From assembly GCA_015057635.1 (NCBI GenBank), contig SVEB01000018.1:22212-86211 (forward strand): 64,000 nt of DNA, in the 5' to 3' direction. Shown here in pieces: positions 17,616-26,155 of this stretch. Both the position numbers and the translations under genes were made by a program. This DNA is from Lachnospiraceae bacterium. GTDB taxonomy: Bacteria; Bacillota; Clostridia; Lachnospirales; Lachnospiraceae. The notes beneath the pieces are model-generated. The model was not told the origin of the DNA, did no database searches, and saw nothing but the letters and a program-made list of their open reading frames with translations. Positions within the stretch are counted from its first letter, which is position 1; each line of letters opens with the position of its first letter.

Positions 17616-17831
17616 TCGTCATCATTCCCTTTATATTTATTTACATATATATTTTATGATTTTTTTCTACAAATAGTTCTCTTTTCACCCCCTATTTGCA
17701 TCTAATCTTTCATTCTATCTCCCATCACTCCTGCCTCTCTTACATCTTCTTTCGTCTCCATATTTTACCTTCCCTTTCTTCTCTGTACCTTACCTTTTCT
17801 GCGGCTATGCCCCGAAATCACAAATTCGAAA

Positions 17832-18039
17832 GGCTTAGGAAGAAAACTACAGCGCGGGCGGGGCCGTTATATTTCCGGAATGTCCGGCTCATGACGAACA
17901 AAAACCGCCCGGGTCTTTGAATAGCAGACAGCGTTTTTCTGTCTGATAGTCGAAGACCCGGACGGCTTTTGTCCGCTCATGCGTCCGAACATTCGGAAAT
18001 ATAACGGTCCCGCCCGCGCTGTAGTTTTCTTCCTAAGCC
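17832..18039. repeat. large structured palindrome, family 1, copy 1
   Basis: A 208-bp imperfect palindrome. The outer stem (17832-17875 with 17996-18039) is about 44 bp with one G-T pair. Then comes a weaker segment GGAATGTCCGG, internal loops both containing CTCATG, a short ACAAAA/TTTTGT stem, an inner stem CCGCCCGGGTCTT/AAGACCCGGACGG, the loop TGAATAG/ATAGTCG, and an apical CAGACAG/CTGTCTG hairpin. The element ends 17 bp from the stop of the minus-strand AraC gene. Copy 2 is at 49806-50004 and shares the loop blocks but not the stem sequences. Nothing else is seen in 17616-17831, which is T-rich. Confidence 0.85.
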
Positions 18040-18055
18040 GTCTACTAGTGAGGCA

Positions 18056-18949
18056 CTACCTAACCGGTCGTCCCTCGATATAGCCGCGGTACCCTATTGG
18101 AGCAAGCTGGAATCTTGGTCCGGCCTCAGGTGCGAACTCATACCCGTAGATCGATGGATTAAAATGATTGATCTTATCCCAGACAAGACCAACTGCCTCG
18201 CCCATCTTCTCCTCCTCATACGGTTCACCCTGGAAGATCATGTACTTACAGGCCGGAAGCGAGATTAATTCAAACCCTTCTGGTATTTCCTTATCATAAT
18301 TAAGCGGAACTTCCACGCCCTGAACATATTCGCTTGTCCCTTCCTTAATCATATTCTTCGGCAGCCACATCCCCACCGGTTCATATAAAGCTTCTTTCAC
18401 GCTGCATAATACTCCCCAGATATCGCATCCCACTTCTTCACAGTAAGCGAAATACTCATCTGCCTTAATCCCTCTTTTAATCAGTGCTTTTCTTTCCGGT
18501 CTTTCCACCACCTGTACAAAAATAGCACTCGTCTTCTCAGCGTTCATGTTCGTTCCTCCTTTATTAAATTGAAGGTAGACAAGATAGACATCTTCCGGCA
18601 TAAAGAACGGGATCGGCGGTGCATCTTTCTGATACCGCTTCGGAGAAATACCAAAGTTTTTCGTAAATGCTCTGGTAAACCCTTCGTGAGAGTCAAAAAC
18701 AAAGTCTAATGCCACATCTAACACTCTCGTCTTTTGGTCCCGAAGCATCTGTGCCGCCTTTGTAAGCCGTAACATCCGGATATAATCAAATGGTGCCTTT
18801 CCGGTAATCTCCTTAAAGATCTTAGCTGCATGCCACGGAGAATATCCTGCGATATCCGCTAACTGTTTCAGTGTGATCGTCTCCGTAAGATGTTCCGTAA
18901 TATAATCCTGCATCTGTTTCACCGCATATATCTTTTCTGCCTGATCCAT
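18056..18949 (-). CDS. AraC-family regulator with GyrI-like effector domain
   Basis: 297 residues. An N-terminal AraC/XylS DNA-binding domain (residues 5-105) has two helix-turn-helix units (TLKQLADIAGYSPWHAAKIFKEITG and VLDVALDFVFDSHEGFTRAF). A C-terminal GyrI-like/SOUL small-molecule domain (about 135-297) contains EYVQGVEVPLNYDKEIPEGFELISLPACKYMIF. This architecture (SoxS/Rob-BmrR-like) typically senses hydrophobic compounds and activates efflux or stress genes. The target genes are not obvious nearby. The stop lies 17 bp from the large palindrome. Confidence 0.85.
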   Translation of the reverse strand: MDQAEKIYAVKQMQDYITEHLTETITLKQLADIAGYSPWHAAKIFKEITGKAPFDYIRMLRLTKAAQMLRDQKTRVLDVALDFVFDSHEGFTRAFTKNFGISPKRYQKDAPPIPFFMPEDVYLVYLQFNKGGTNMNAEKTSAIFVQVVERPERKALIKRGIKADEYFAYCEEVGCDIWGVLCSVKEALYEPVGMWLPKNMIKEGTSEYVQGVEVPLNYDKEIPEGFELISLPACKYMIFQGEPYEEEKMGEAVGLVWDKINHFNPSIYGYEFAPEAGPRFQLAPIGYRGYIEGRPVR

Positions 18950-19053
18950 CTTCTATCTCATCTCCTTTTCTCATATTATAGAAGAGGACTGATTTAAAAT
19001 CTTGACTTTCCTTGTGAATCTGATATTCATTGTATCGCTAACCAAGTTTTTTC

Positions 19054-19863
19054 CTATCGTACCATATTGATTTCGGCCTGATCTGCTTTTGCCTCAAATC
19101 CTATAGATTTATAAAGATGTATGGCTCCTGTATTACATTCATCTGCATGTAGAAATGCACGTGTTGCTCCATGTTTTTTTCCATAAGAGAGTGCCTGACC
19201 AATCAGTCGCCTTGCAATCCCTTGATTCTGATACTCTTTTCTCACTGCCACTTCACGAATCCAGCAGGTTGGTCCTTTCTTGCTCTCATGTCCATAAACT
19301 GCAGTGCACACAATACCCGCAATCTGTCCATCTGCCTTGTAAATGAAAACCGCATTGTCCTTTGTCCCCGTTTCAATACCACTGATTTCGCTTGCATTGA
19401 TCCATTTCTGAAACCATTCCTCGCTCTGTCCGGTAAAGCCTCTGCTCTGCCCCGCACAGGACTTTGTCACATCTGACGCTGCCCTACACTCTTCTTCGGT
19501 TAATAATTCTCCCTCATTGTCATCCACCACATCATTTAAAGACATCTTAAAATAGTCATTCCATACCGCATATGTAACAAAACCTGCCTGCTTCAATGCA
19601 GGTACAAAAGATTCGGGAACAAATGATAATCGAATTCCCTTCTCTTCTGCTGGGATTGCAGATAACAGATCTTCTGCTTCATTTACCGCAAATAAAAGAT
19701 TCCAGAAACCAGTCTCTTCATCCTTTCCGAATAAAATAACACCCTTCTCGTCGTTTCTTTCAATTTTATACTCCATTACTTCCTCGTAATCCGTATACAT
19801 CATAGACTGATATTTAAAATGATCTGCATTTTCTTTTGCTTTATCAAACTCTTTCTGTTCCAT
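19054..19863 (-). CDS. GNAT-family N-acetyltransferase (two-domain)
   Basis: 269 residues. The N-terminal half is degenerate, and the C-terminal half (about 130-269) is a clear GNAT domain: IAGIVCTAVYG, REVAVRKEYQNQGIARRLIGQALSYG (acetyl-CoA loop QNQGIA) and FLHADECNTGAIHLYKSIGFEAK. AAAGGAAAG precedes the ATG. Substrate unknown. It is probably transcribed alone, about 100 bp upstream of the AraC gene on the same strand. Confidence 0.82.
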   Translation of the reverse strand: MEQKEFDKAKENADHFKYQSMMYTDYEEVMEYKIERNDEKGVILFGKDEETGFWNLLFAVNEAEDLLSAIPAEEKGIRLSFVPESFVPALKQAGFVTYAVWNDYFKMSLNDVVDDNEGELLTEEECRAASDVTKSCAGQSRGFTGQSEEWFQKWINASEISGIETGTKDNAVFIYKADGQIAGIVCTAVYGHESKKGPTCWIREVAVRKEYQNQGIARRLIGQALSYGKKHGATRAFLHADECNTGAIHLYKSIGFEAKADQAEINMVR

Positions 19864-19964
19864 TGTTCTTTCCTTTCTTTGATTCCATTCTTAATTCTGC
19901 TGTTATCACTTCATCACATAGCTTTTTATTCTTCTGAGCTCTGATTGCCTGTATGATCTTTTTC

Positions 19965-20705
19965 TTACTGCCTTTGCTCCGTTATCATAAAAACAGTCCG
20001 ATAATCGATCCAGTCCGCACTGTTACTGCTCAATACTGCCCACATTAGATCATGAAATGAAACATCCACATCCCGTACCAAAAAATACCCGCTCATGGAT
20101 ACCGCTGCATTATCAGCCATCTTGCCACACCGTTCAATCATATAAGGATAGTGATATTCATATGTCTGATCTTCTTCGTAAGAAACAAGAGAGTAAGATG
20201 TGCCATCATAGAATAATTCTTTTAAATAAAACTGTGGGTATTCGTCTTTTACGCTTTCATAATACTCCTTGGAATAATGGCTCTCATCTCCTAATTCATA
20301 ATACTCTCCAATTAATACAGAACACGATTTTCCTTCAGAAACATCCTGTAAGAAATCATCCCACTTCTCTTCTCCCGAAGTCACTTGCATATCGCTTACA
20401 ATAAATAAGGAATCTGCAACTGCATCCTCGTAACCATAATTAGCTGGCAGTTTCTCATAAAGACTTTGTACCATATCGGATGCATTTTTCTCCAGTCTTA
20501 CACCTTTTGGTGTGATTTCTTCTGCAATAAGACCTAATGGCCTCATGTTCTCTGGTAGAATATGCTTTGATGCGTTTTCTTCCATGCTCTGCGTTTCACC
20601 TGTGCTTGTTCCACCTGTGGTTGCAGGATCCGGCACATTCTTTCTGCATCCGACCATTCCCATAATTGACAACACTCCTGTCAGTAATATTAACGCTTTC
20701 TTCAT
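19965..20705 (-). CDS. putative DUF4358-like lipoprotein
   Basis: 246 residues from ATG 20705, four bases after GGAGG. A longer frame to 20735 lacks a ribosome site. The signal MKKALILLTGVLSIMGMVGC has a lipobox around VGC, followed by a Thr/Ser-rich linker. The exported domain includes DMVQSLYEKLPANYGYEDAVADSLFIVSDMQV and DVSFHDLMWAVLSSNSADWIDYRT. The DUF4358 resemblance (small clostridial lipoproteins) is weak and the function is unknown. It is oriented away from argC. Confidence 0.6.
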   Translation of the reverse strand: MKKALILLTGVLSIMGMVGCRKNVPDPATTGGTSTGETQSMEENASKHILPENMRPLGLIAEEITPKGVRLEKNASDMVQSLYEKLPANYGYEDAVADSLFIVSDMQVTSGEEKWDDFLQDVSEGKSCSVLIGEYYELGDESHYSKEYYESVKDEYPQFYLKELFYDGTSYSLVSYEEDQTYEYHYPYMIERCGKMADNAAVSMSGYFLVRDVDVSFHDLMWAVLSSNSADWIDYRTVFMITEQRQ

Positions 20706-20891
20706 AGTGCCTCCATATCCGGAGTCGTGCTCCAATCTATCCCTATTCTTAGATTATTACACCTCGTCTCTCATGTCAATCATTTACATGTTTAAGTTTG
20801 CATTACATTTCTTACAATTTTCTTTCCACTAATCCTTCCGATCCCATTCACTTTGTTTATTTTAATAGAAAATATGCATATGAAAATACAT

Positions 20892-20919
20892 TTGACAATT
20901 CCATCCATTTGATTATAAT
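20892..20919 (+). promoter_or_regulatory. promoter of argC
   Basis: TTGACA (20892-20897), a 16-bp spacer and TATAAT (20914-20919): a near-consensus vegetative promoter. The AT-rich flanks (for example ATGCATATGAAAAT at about 20872) could hold an ArgR operator, but I could not define a box with confidence. Confidence 0.7.
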
Positions 20920-20976
20920 GATAATTAAATATACATTTATTCCGCATTTTTATACATACCTTGGAGGACTTTTATT

Positions 20977-21924
20977 ATGAAGACAAAAGTATTTATTGAC
21001 GGAAGCGAAGGTACAACCGGCCTTCGTATCCATGAAAGATTTCAGAACCGGGATGATATAGAACTGCTCACCATTTCACCGGAGTTACGAAAAGATACTG
21101 CAGAAAGAAAAAAACTGATTAATGCTTCGGATATCACCTTTCTCTGTCTGCCGGATGCTGCTGCAAAAGAAGCAGTCTCCCTTGTAGAAAATGATCATGT
21201 GCGCATTATTGATTCTTCCACCGCACACCGCACCTTGGAAGGGTGGGCATACGGATTTGCCGAATTATCCACTTCCCATCGAAACGCCATTCAGAGTGGA
21301 AAACGAATTGCTGTCCCAGGCTGTCATGCAACCGGATTCCTTTCTCTTGCCTATCCACTTACAAAGGGAGGCATCCTTCCATCCGACTATCCGGTATCCG
21401 CATTCTCCATCACAGGCTACAGCGGCGGCGGTAAAAAGATGATTGCCGAATATGAAGCTTCGGATCGTTCCCCTGAATACGAAGCCCCAAGAGAATATGC
21501 ACTAAGCCAGCAGCACAAACATTTAAAAGAAATGAAGGCGATTGCAGGTTTTGATAAAGAACCGCTATTCTCTCCTATTGTATCCGGCTATTACAGCGGA
21601 ATGGTAGTAAGCCTTCCTCTTTACTCCGATCTGCTTTTAAAGAAAATGACACCGCAAGAGATTCATGCTTACTTTACAGACTTCTATAAAGATGAACCGT
21701 TTATCACCATACAGCCATTTGGCACCGAAGCGGAAAGCAGAGGCTTTTTAAGCGGAAATAAATGTTCCGGCTGGGACGGACTTGAGATTTTCGTAACCGG
21801 AAATGAAGACCGTATTCTTCTCTCTTCCCGCTTTGATAACTTAGGAAAAGGAGCTTCCGGTGCTGCCATCCAATGCCTTAACATTATGCTTGGATGTGAT
21901 GAACGAACAGGCCTGAACCTTTAA
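20977..21924 (+). CDS. argC: N-acetyl-gamma-glutamyl-phosphate reductase (type 2)
   Basis: 315 residues. An N-terminal Rossmann domain begins KVFIDGSEGTTGLRI and the catalytic Cys is in AVPGCHATGF. The later motifs SITGYSGGGKKM and DNLGKGASGAAIQ are typical of ArgC. The length of about 315 fits the short type-2 class rather than the 345-residue type 1. The enzyme reduces N-acetylglutamyl phosphate to the semialdehyde in arginine synthesis. TTGGAGG precedes the ATG. It stands alone, with its own promoter and terminator and no other arg gene in the window. Confidence 0.92.
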   Translation: MKTKVFIDGSEGTTGLRIHERFQNRDDIELLTISPELRKDTAERKKLINASDITFLCLPDAAAKEAVSLVENDHVRIIDSSTAHRTLEGWAYGFAELSTSHRNAIQSGKRIAVPGCHATGFLSLAYPLTKGGILPSDYPVSAFSITGYSGGGKKMIAEYEASDRSPEYEAPREYALSQQHKHLKEMKAIAGFDKEPLFSPIVSGYYSGMVVSLPLYSDLLLKKMTPQEIHAYFTDFYKDEPFITIQPFGTEAESRGFLSGNKCSGWDGLEIFVTGNEDRILLSSRFDNLGKGASGAAIQCLNIMLGCDERTGLNL

Positions 21925-21965
21925 AGCATGAAACTTCTTTTCTACTGTCTGTAACTCGATATAAA

Positions 21966-22008
21966 AGGAAAAGACCTCCACACCATAATAGTGTGAAGGC
22001 CTTTTTCT
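21966..22008 (+). terminator. terminator after argC
   Basis: AAAAGACCTCCACAC and GTGTGAAGGCCTTTTT form a stem with two mismatches, followed by TCTGTTTTTT. Confidence 0.65.
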
Positions 22009-22015
22009 GTTTTTT

Positions 22016-22205
22016 CTACTTAAACTTAAATACTAAAATAGCTGCGATATTCTCCATCTGTTCCACTTCATTCTTCTGATTGGATTCCATAACACCATTT
22101 AAATTCACCATAGTACTCATACCGCTGATCAATTATCCCAGAGATTTCAGAATATCTCCAAACAGCTCTTTGGTATGCAGAATTGACTCATTCATCTTAT
22201 TCTAA
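22016..22205 (-). pseudogene. possible chemotaxis-receptor (MCP) tail remnant
   Basis: Two short minus-strand stretches in different frames read KMNESILHTKELFGDILKSLG and, after a shift, LISGMSTMVNLNGVMESNQK...MENIAAILVF. The heptad-like helical character recalls methyl-accepting chemotaxis protein tails. No start, ribosome site or signalling hairpin tip is present, so this is at best a fragment. The rest of the argC-helicase gap (22206-22270) shows nothing. Confidence 0.25.
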
Positions 22206-22272
22206 ACTCTTTCTAAAAACACCATTCCTCGATATCTAACGAATTTTACTGGAATTCATGCGCAGCTTCCTG

Positions 22273-22377
22273 TATAATGAATAGGATGCTCCCCATAATA
22301 ACAAGTAGTAACCTTGATATGGGACAGGTAAATCCATTACCGGGCTTTATTGCTTTCTGGCGATAACCGCCAGAAAG
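22273..22377 (+). promoter_or_regulatory. promoter and 5' leader hairpin of the RNA helicase gene
   Basis: A TATAAT box (22273-22278) with only a weak -35 (TGGAAT, 17-bp spacing) would give a leader of about 125 nt. It contains a perfect 10-bp hairpin, CTTTCTGGCG (22353-22362) with CGCCAGAAAG (22368-22377) and a 5-nt loop, 31 nt before the start codon. There is no T run, so it is not a terminator. Long structured leaders are common on cold-inducible helicase genes; a regulatory role here is inference. Confidence 0.45.
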
Positions 22378-22408
22378 ATAACAAATCAAAAGAAATTGGA
22401 GTAAAACA

Positions 22409-23860
22409 TTGAGTGATCATACATTTAAACAATATCATCTTTGCAATGAAATTTTAGAAACCCTTTCCCTGTTAAAATACAATAATCCAACTAAGGTTCA
22501 AGAACTGGTAATCCCTGCTGCTTTAAAGAATCAGGATATCCTTGTAAAATCCCGTACCGGCAGCGGAAAGACCGCTTCCTTCGGCATTCCTATTTGTGAA
22601 ATGATTGACTGGGAGAAAAAACGTCCTCAGGCACTCATTCTTGTTCCAACAAGAGAATTAGCGCTTCAGGTTTCAGAAGAATTAAGCAATATCGGACGTT
22701 TCAAGAAAATCAAGGTCTGCACTGTTTTCGGAAGAATGCCAATGAAAGCTCAGATTCAGGCGTTAAAGCAAAAGACCCATATTGTTGTCGGGACTCCTGG
22801 CCGTACGCTTGACCTAATCACCCGTGGCGACTTTATTACAGACGAGCTGACCCATGTGGTAATCGATGAAGCCGATGAAATGTTCTTTATCGGTCTTCGT
22901 GAACAGGTGGAATCTATTCTGAAAGTGATGCCAGAGAAGCGTAACACAATGCTCTTCTCCGCTACATTAGAAGAAGATGTAAAGAAACTGGCGAATCAGT
23001 ATATGAAAGATCCGGTTGAAATCGAACTTGCAGAAGAAGAAAAGGAAAAAAGCCGTACTAGCCAGTCCGCTATTCTGACAAGCGAACGCGAAAAGATGGA
23101 ATTATTAAAGAAAGTTACCATAACAGAAAATCCAGACAGCTGTATCATTTTTGCAAATACACAGAAAGAAGTAGATGCTGTGGCGGATTATCTGTCCCGT
23201 AATGAGTATCCTTGCGGCAGACTGCATGGTGGTATGGAACAGAGAGACCGTATCCGTATCATTCAGGATTTCAAGCGTAATAAATTCCGCTACTTAATCG
23301 CTACTGACGTTGCGGCAAGAGGAATCGATATCGATAATATCTCACTTGTCATCAACTATGATATCTCCCGCGGCATCGAGAACTATGTACACCGTATCGG
23401 ACGTACCGGACGTTATGAAAGCACCGGAAAGGCAATCACTTTCTATTTAGATAAAGAAAAGGAAAAGTTAGAAGCGATAGAATCCTATACCGGTGTCAGC
23501 ATTGAACGACTCGATCTGATCCCGGAACCTACCGAACTTCAGAAAACTGAATTCATGACGAAATTAAAACGCCGCGTACAGTTTAAACAAGAAAAGGGTG
23601 CAAAGATCAATGAAGGCATTACAAAACTTCAGATTAATGCCGGTAAGAAAGCAAAAATTCGTCCATGTGAGATCGTGGCTACCATCTGTGGCATCGATGG
23701 TATCACAAAAGACGATATCGGCATCATTCAGATCGTTGACACTGCAAGCTTCGTAGAAATTCTAAATGGAAAAGGAAATCAGGTTTTGAAAGGAATTCAG
23801 ACCAAAACCATTAAAGGTAAATCACGAAAAGTGTTCCGTGCAAGAAGAGAACAACACTAA
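22409..23860 (+). CDS. DEAD-box RNA helicase, DbpA type
   Basis: 483 residues, TTG start (22409) with TTGGAG seven bases upstream. Motifs in order: Q-motif region NNPTKVQELVIP, motif I SRTGSGKTASF, PTRELALQ, TPGRTLD, DEAD in VIDEADEMF, SAT, then IIFANTQ, ATDVAARGIDID and HRIGRTGR. The C-terminal 75 residues match the DbpA RNA-binding domain (IRPCEIVATICGIDGITKDDIGIIQI...KGIQTKTIKGKSRKVF), which in family members binds 23S rRNA helix 92. A role in large-subunit assembly or cold adaptation is likely. It ends at a terminator shared with pyrE. Confidence 0.93.
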   Translation: MSDHTFKQYHLCNEILETLSLLKYNNPTKVQELVIPAALKNQDILVKSRTGSGKTASFGIPICEMIDWEKKRPQALILVPTRELALQVSEELSNIGRFKKIKVCTVFGRMPMKAQIQALKQKTHIVVGTPGRTLDLITRGDFITDELTHVVIDEADEMFFIGLREQVESILKVMPEKRNTMLFSATLEEDVKKLANQYMKDPVEIELAEEEKEKSRTSQSAILTSEREKMELLKKVTITENPDSCIIFANTQKEVDAVADYLSRNEYPCGRLHGGMEQRDRIRIIQDFKRNKFRYLIATDVAARGIDIDNISLVINYDISRGIENYVHRIGRTGRYESTGKAITFYLDKEKEKLEAIESYTGVSIERLDLIPEPTELQKTEFMTKLKRRVQFKQEKGAKINEGITKLQINAGKKAKIRPCEIVATICGIDGITKDDIGIIQIVDTASFVEILNGKGNQVLKGIQTKTIKGKSRKVFRARREQH

Positions 23861-23864
23861 AAAA

Positions 23865-23899
23865 GAGGCTGTCCCATGCTTTTATGCTGGGACAGCCTC
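23865..23899. terminator. shared terminator between the helicase gene and pyrE
   Basis: GAGGCTGTCCCATGC pairs with GCTGGGACAGCCTC (one bulged T), flanked by an A run on the left and TTTTATTTTT on the right. It serves both converging genes. Confidence 0.85.
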
Positions 23900-23902
23900 C
23901 TT

Positions 23903-24436
23903 TTATTTTTCCATCTTCTCTTTTAAAATATCTTCCTGCGTAAATATGGGTATTAACGTAAGCTGCTCATGGGCAAGCAAAAGTTTTGCATGCTGATTTC
24001 GTGCGATCACGCATACGACGGTATCGATTATCGCCCCCCGGTTTCGCAGTTTCTTGACTGTTTCTATGATCTCTCCGCTGTTTGTTACCACATCCTCGAT
24101 CATGCATACCCGTTTTCCTTTTACATCTGCCCCTTCCGCCAGCTTATAGGTGCCAAATTGTTTCGCATGCTTTCTTACATATGTTGCTTTCTTTCCGCTT
24201 AAGATGGAGAGTGCAGTCACAACCGGGATTCCTCCCATCTCAATGCCAGCCAATACCTCTGTATCTTCCGGCAATAATTCTTTCATCTGTGTCGCAATGT
24301 CCATCAATAGCTTTGGGTCGGATTCAAATAGATATTTATCAAAATATTCATTGGATACTTTACCCGACTGCATCACATATTTTCCGACCATGTACGATTT
24401 CTCATAGATACTCTTGGCTAATTCTTCCCTTGACAT
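23903..24436 (-). CDS. pyrE: orotate phosphoribosyltransferase-like protein
   Basis: 177 residues. The PRPP-binding motif is RVCMIEDVVTNSGEII (about 110-125), with KATYVRKHAKQFGTYKLAEG before it and AGIEMGGIPVVTALS at the monomer interface. This matches short clostridial PyrE proteins (family size about 180-210). The enzyme converts orotate and PRPP to OMP in pyrimidine synthesis. It stands alone here rather than in a pyr operon, so another type I phosphoribosyltransferase remains possible. A GGGGG-rich site precedes the ATG. Confidence 0.8.
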   Translation of the reverse strand: MSREELAKSIYEKSYMVGKYVMQSGKVSNEYFDKYLFESDPKLLMDIATQMKELLPEDTEVLAGIEMGGIPVVTALSILSGKKATYVRKHAKQFGTYKLAEGADVKGKRVCMIEDVVTNSGEIIETVKKLRNRGAIIDTVVCVIARNQHAKLLLAHEQLTLIPIFTQEDILKEKMEK

Positions 24437-24583
24437 AACAAGCCCCCTATTGCTATGACAACAACCGTTAACTAGTTACCTTTATTATACATGACCGCTT
24501 TTGTATTTCGCAATGCAAATCGTAAAAAGCGATGAATTTTCAGTTCATTATCGTGTAAGACGATAGGTAGCTTTTACTAATTC

Positions 24584-25813
24584 TTACTCTTCTTCCTCTG
24601 CAAAGATAAAGTCATACATTACCTGTCTGTTAGCATCCCAGTCCAGCACAAGCGGATAGGTTACTCCGTTATAAGACTTTGGATCACTGAACATTCCGTC
24701 AGCCGGTATGCGAAGCATATCAAGAGTTGTAATATTATTTTCTACAACCGATTCCATTGCACTCTCTAACTGGCTTCTGGAAATATTCGTAGTGACATAA
24801 GTCAGACATTCCTTCACAAACTTCAGCTGTTCGAATACATTCATAGACTTTACTTTGTCAAATACTGCATTCAGAACTCTTCTCTGACGCAGTGTTCGCC
24901 CATAATCATTATTTGCACCGCCAAGAGTTGCTACTTTTCGCACACGACAGTATCCAAGCGCCTGATTTCCATTTAACAAATTCACACCTGACACTACATT
25001 TCGATATGCTTTATTGGAAATGTAATTGGTCTTATTTAAATAGGCCGCTTCTTTCTCTCCAAGCTCAATGGTAACGCCTCCGAGCGCATCAATGATCTTT
25101 TCAAAGGATTCAAAATTAACCGATGCATATCCATCCAGATTGATCTGATAATTCTGCTCTATCGTATCAAGTAAAAGGCTTGCTCCGCCTTTCGCATAAG
25201 CAGCATTTAACTTGGTCGATTTGTATCCCGGAATATCCACATACGTATCTCGCATCAGAGATGTCAGTTTAATAGAATGATCCTTTGTATTAATGGAAGC
25301 AATCATCATGGAGTCCGTATTTCTTGCTCCTTCGATCTCCTCGATACCAAAAAGCAGAAAGCTTGTTACATATTCTTCATGTCTTCCCACAACCTCTTTT
25401 GCGTCTTCTGAAATGGTGTCCTCATCCTGATTAAGGTTTCCTAAAATATAACTGCTTGCCGCCTTATATAACATTCCTCTTCCCTGTGGTGTTGCAACCA
25501 CACCAGCTGCTATTAATAAAAGAACTAAAAGAAATGCTAAAAAACGTCTTCTCGCCCGTTTTCTGCGCTTCCGCTTTATGTATTCCTTCTTGCTTAACGT
25601 TTTTTTTCCCCCTGCCATTCTCGATACTGACTGTCTTGTACCTGACTTTTTAGAAGAATCCTGTTTTCTCCTTGCCTGTGTCCGTCTTCCTGATGAAGTA
25701 CGTCCTTCTGCCTCTATTCCTGCTCCGGATCTTTTGTCTTTCTTTTGCTCTTCCAACTGCTCTTCTACCTGCATTTTCAGAGACTCGGTTATATCATAAT
25801 TATCTTTTCTCAT
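24584..25813 (-). CDS. LytR-CpsA-Psr (LCP) family wall-polymer ligase
   Basis: 409 residues. A very basic Ser/Lys/Arg-rich cytoplasmic tail (1-88) is followed by one transmembrane helix (FLAFLLVLLLIAAGVVA) and an LCP domain (about 150-395). The signature pieces are present: NTDSMMIASINTKDHSIKLTS, LMRDTYVDIPGY, KLNAAYAKGG, DGYASVNFESFEKIIDALGGV and NDYGRTLRQRRVL, including the Asp and Arg residues that bind polyprenyl pyrophosphate. Such enzymes attach teichoic-acid or capsule polymers to peptidoglycan. The long charged tail is longer than usual. Transcribed alone, with its promoter in 25814-25910. Confidence 0.92.
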   Translation of the reverse strand: MRKDNYDITESLKMQVEEQLEEQKKDKRSGAGIEAEGRTSSGRRTQARRKQDSSKKSGTRQSVSRMAGGKKTLSKKEYIKRKRRKRARRRFLAFLLVLLLIAAGVVATPQGRGMLYKAASSYILGNLNQDEDTISEDAKEVVGRHEEYVTSFLLFGIEEIEGARNTDSMMIASINTKDHSIKLTSLMRDTYVDIPGYKSTKLNAAYAKGGASLLLDTIEQNYQINLDGYASVNFESFEKIIDALGGVTIELGEKEAAYLNKTNYISNKAYRNVVSGVNLLNGNQALGYCRVRKVATLGGANNDYGRTLRQRRVLNAVFDKVKSMNVFEQLKFVKECLTYVTTNISRSQLESAMESVVENNITTLDMLRIPADGMFSDPKSYNGVTYPLVLDWDANRQVMYDFIFAEEEE

Positions 25814-25914
25814 ACTATACCCTTTCCTTTTCTCCTACTTACTATAATAATGAAACAGCCTTTTGTCTAGATGATTTTTACACTTTTTCCAGTTATATGC
25901 CTCCTTTGTGTCAA

Positions 25915-25958
25915 AAAGATGCCGAAAGCCTCTTTTTTCTGAGGCTTCCGGCATCTTT
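25915..25958 (-). terminator. terminator after the hydrogenase gene
   Basis: AAAGATGCCG-AAAGCCTC and GAGGCTT-CCGGCATCTTT form a strong stem with T-rich flanks on both sides. It lies between the LCP promoter region and the hydrogenase stop (26156); nothing else was seen in 25960-26155. Confidence 0.75.
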
Positions 25959-26155
25959 TTATATCTTAATCTTTTTCATCCTCTGGAAACTTTGCTTTCT
26001 TCTCTCTTCTAACGTATGTCAAACACTCCGTCTGAACAATGTTTTATAAATTTCTTCTAATAGTAATCATCCTCATTAAACGATGCACCTGATTTTAAGC
26101 ATACTTGCCAATATTGATTGAGACGATCAAAATCCGACACAACACTTAAGTCGTT

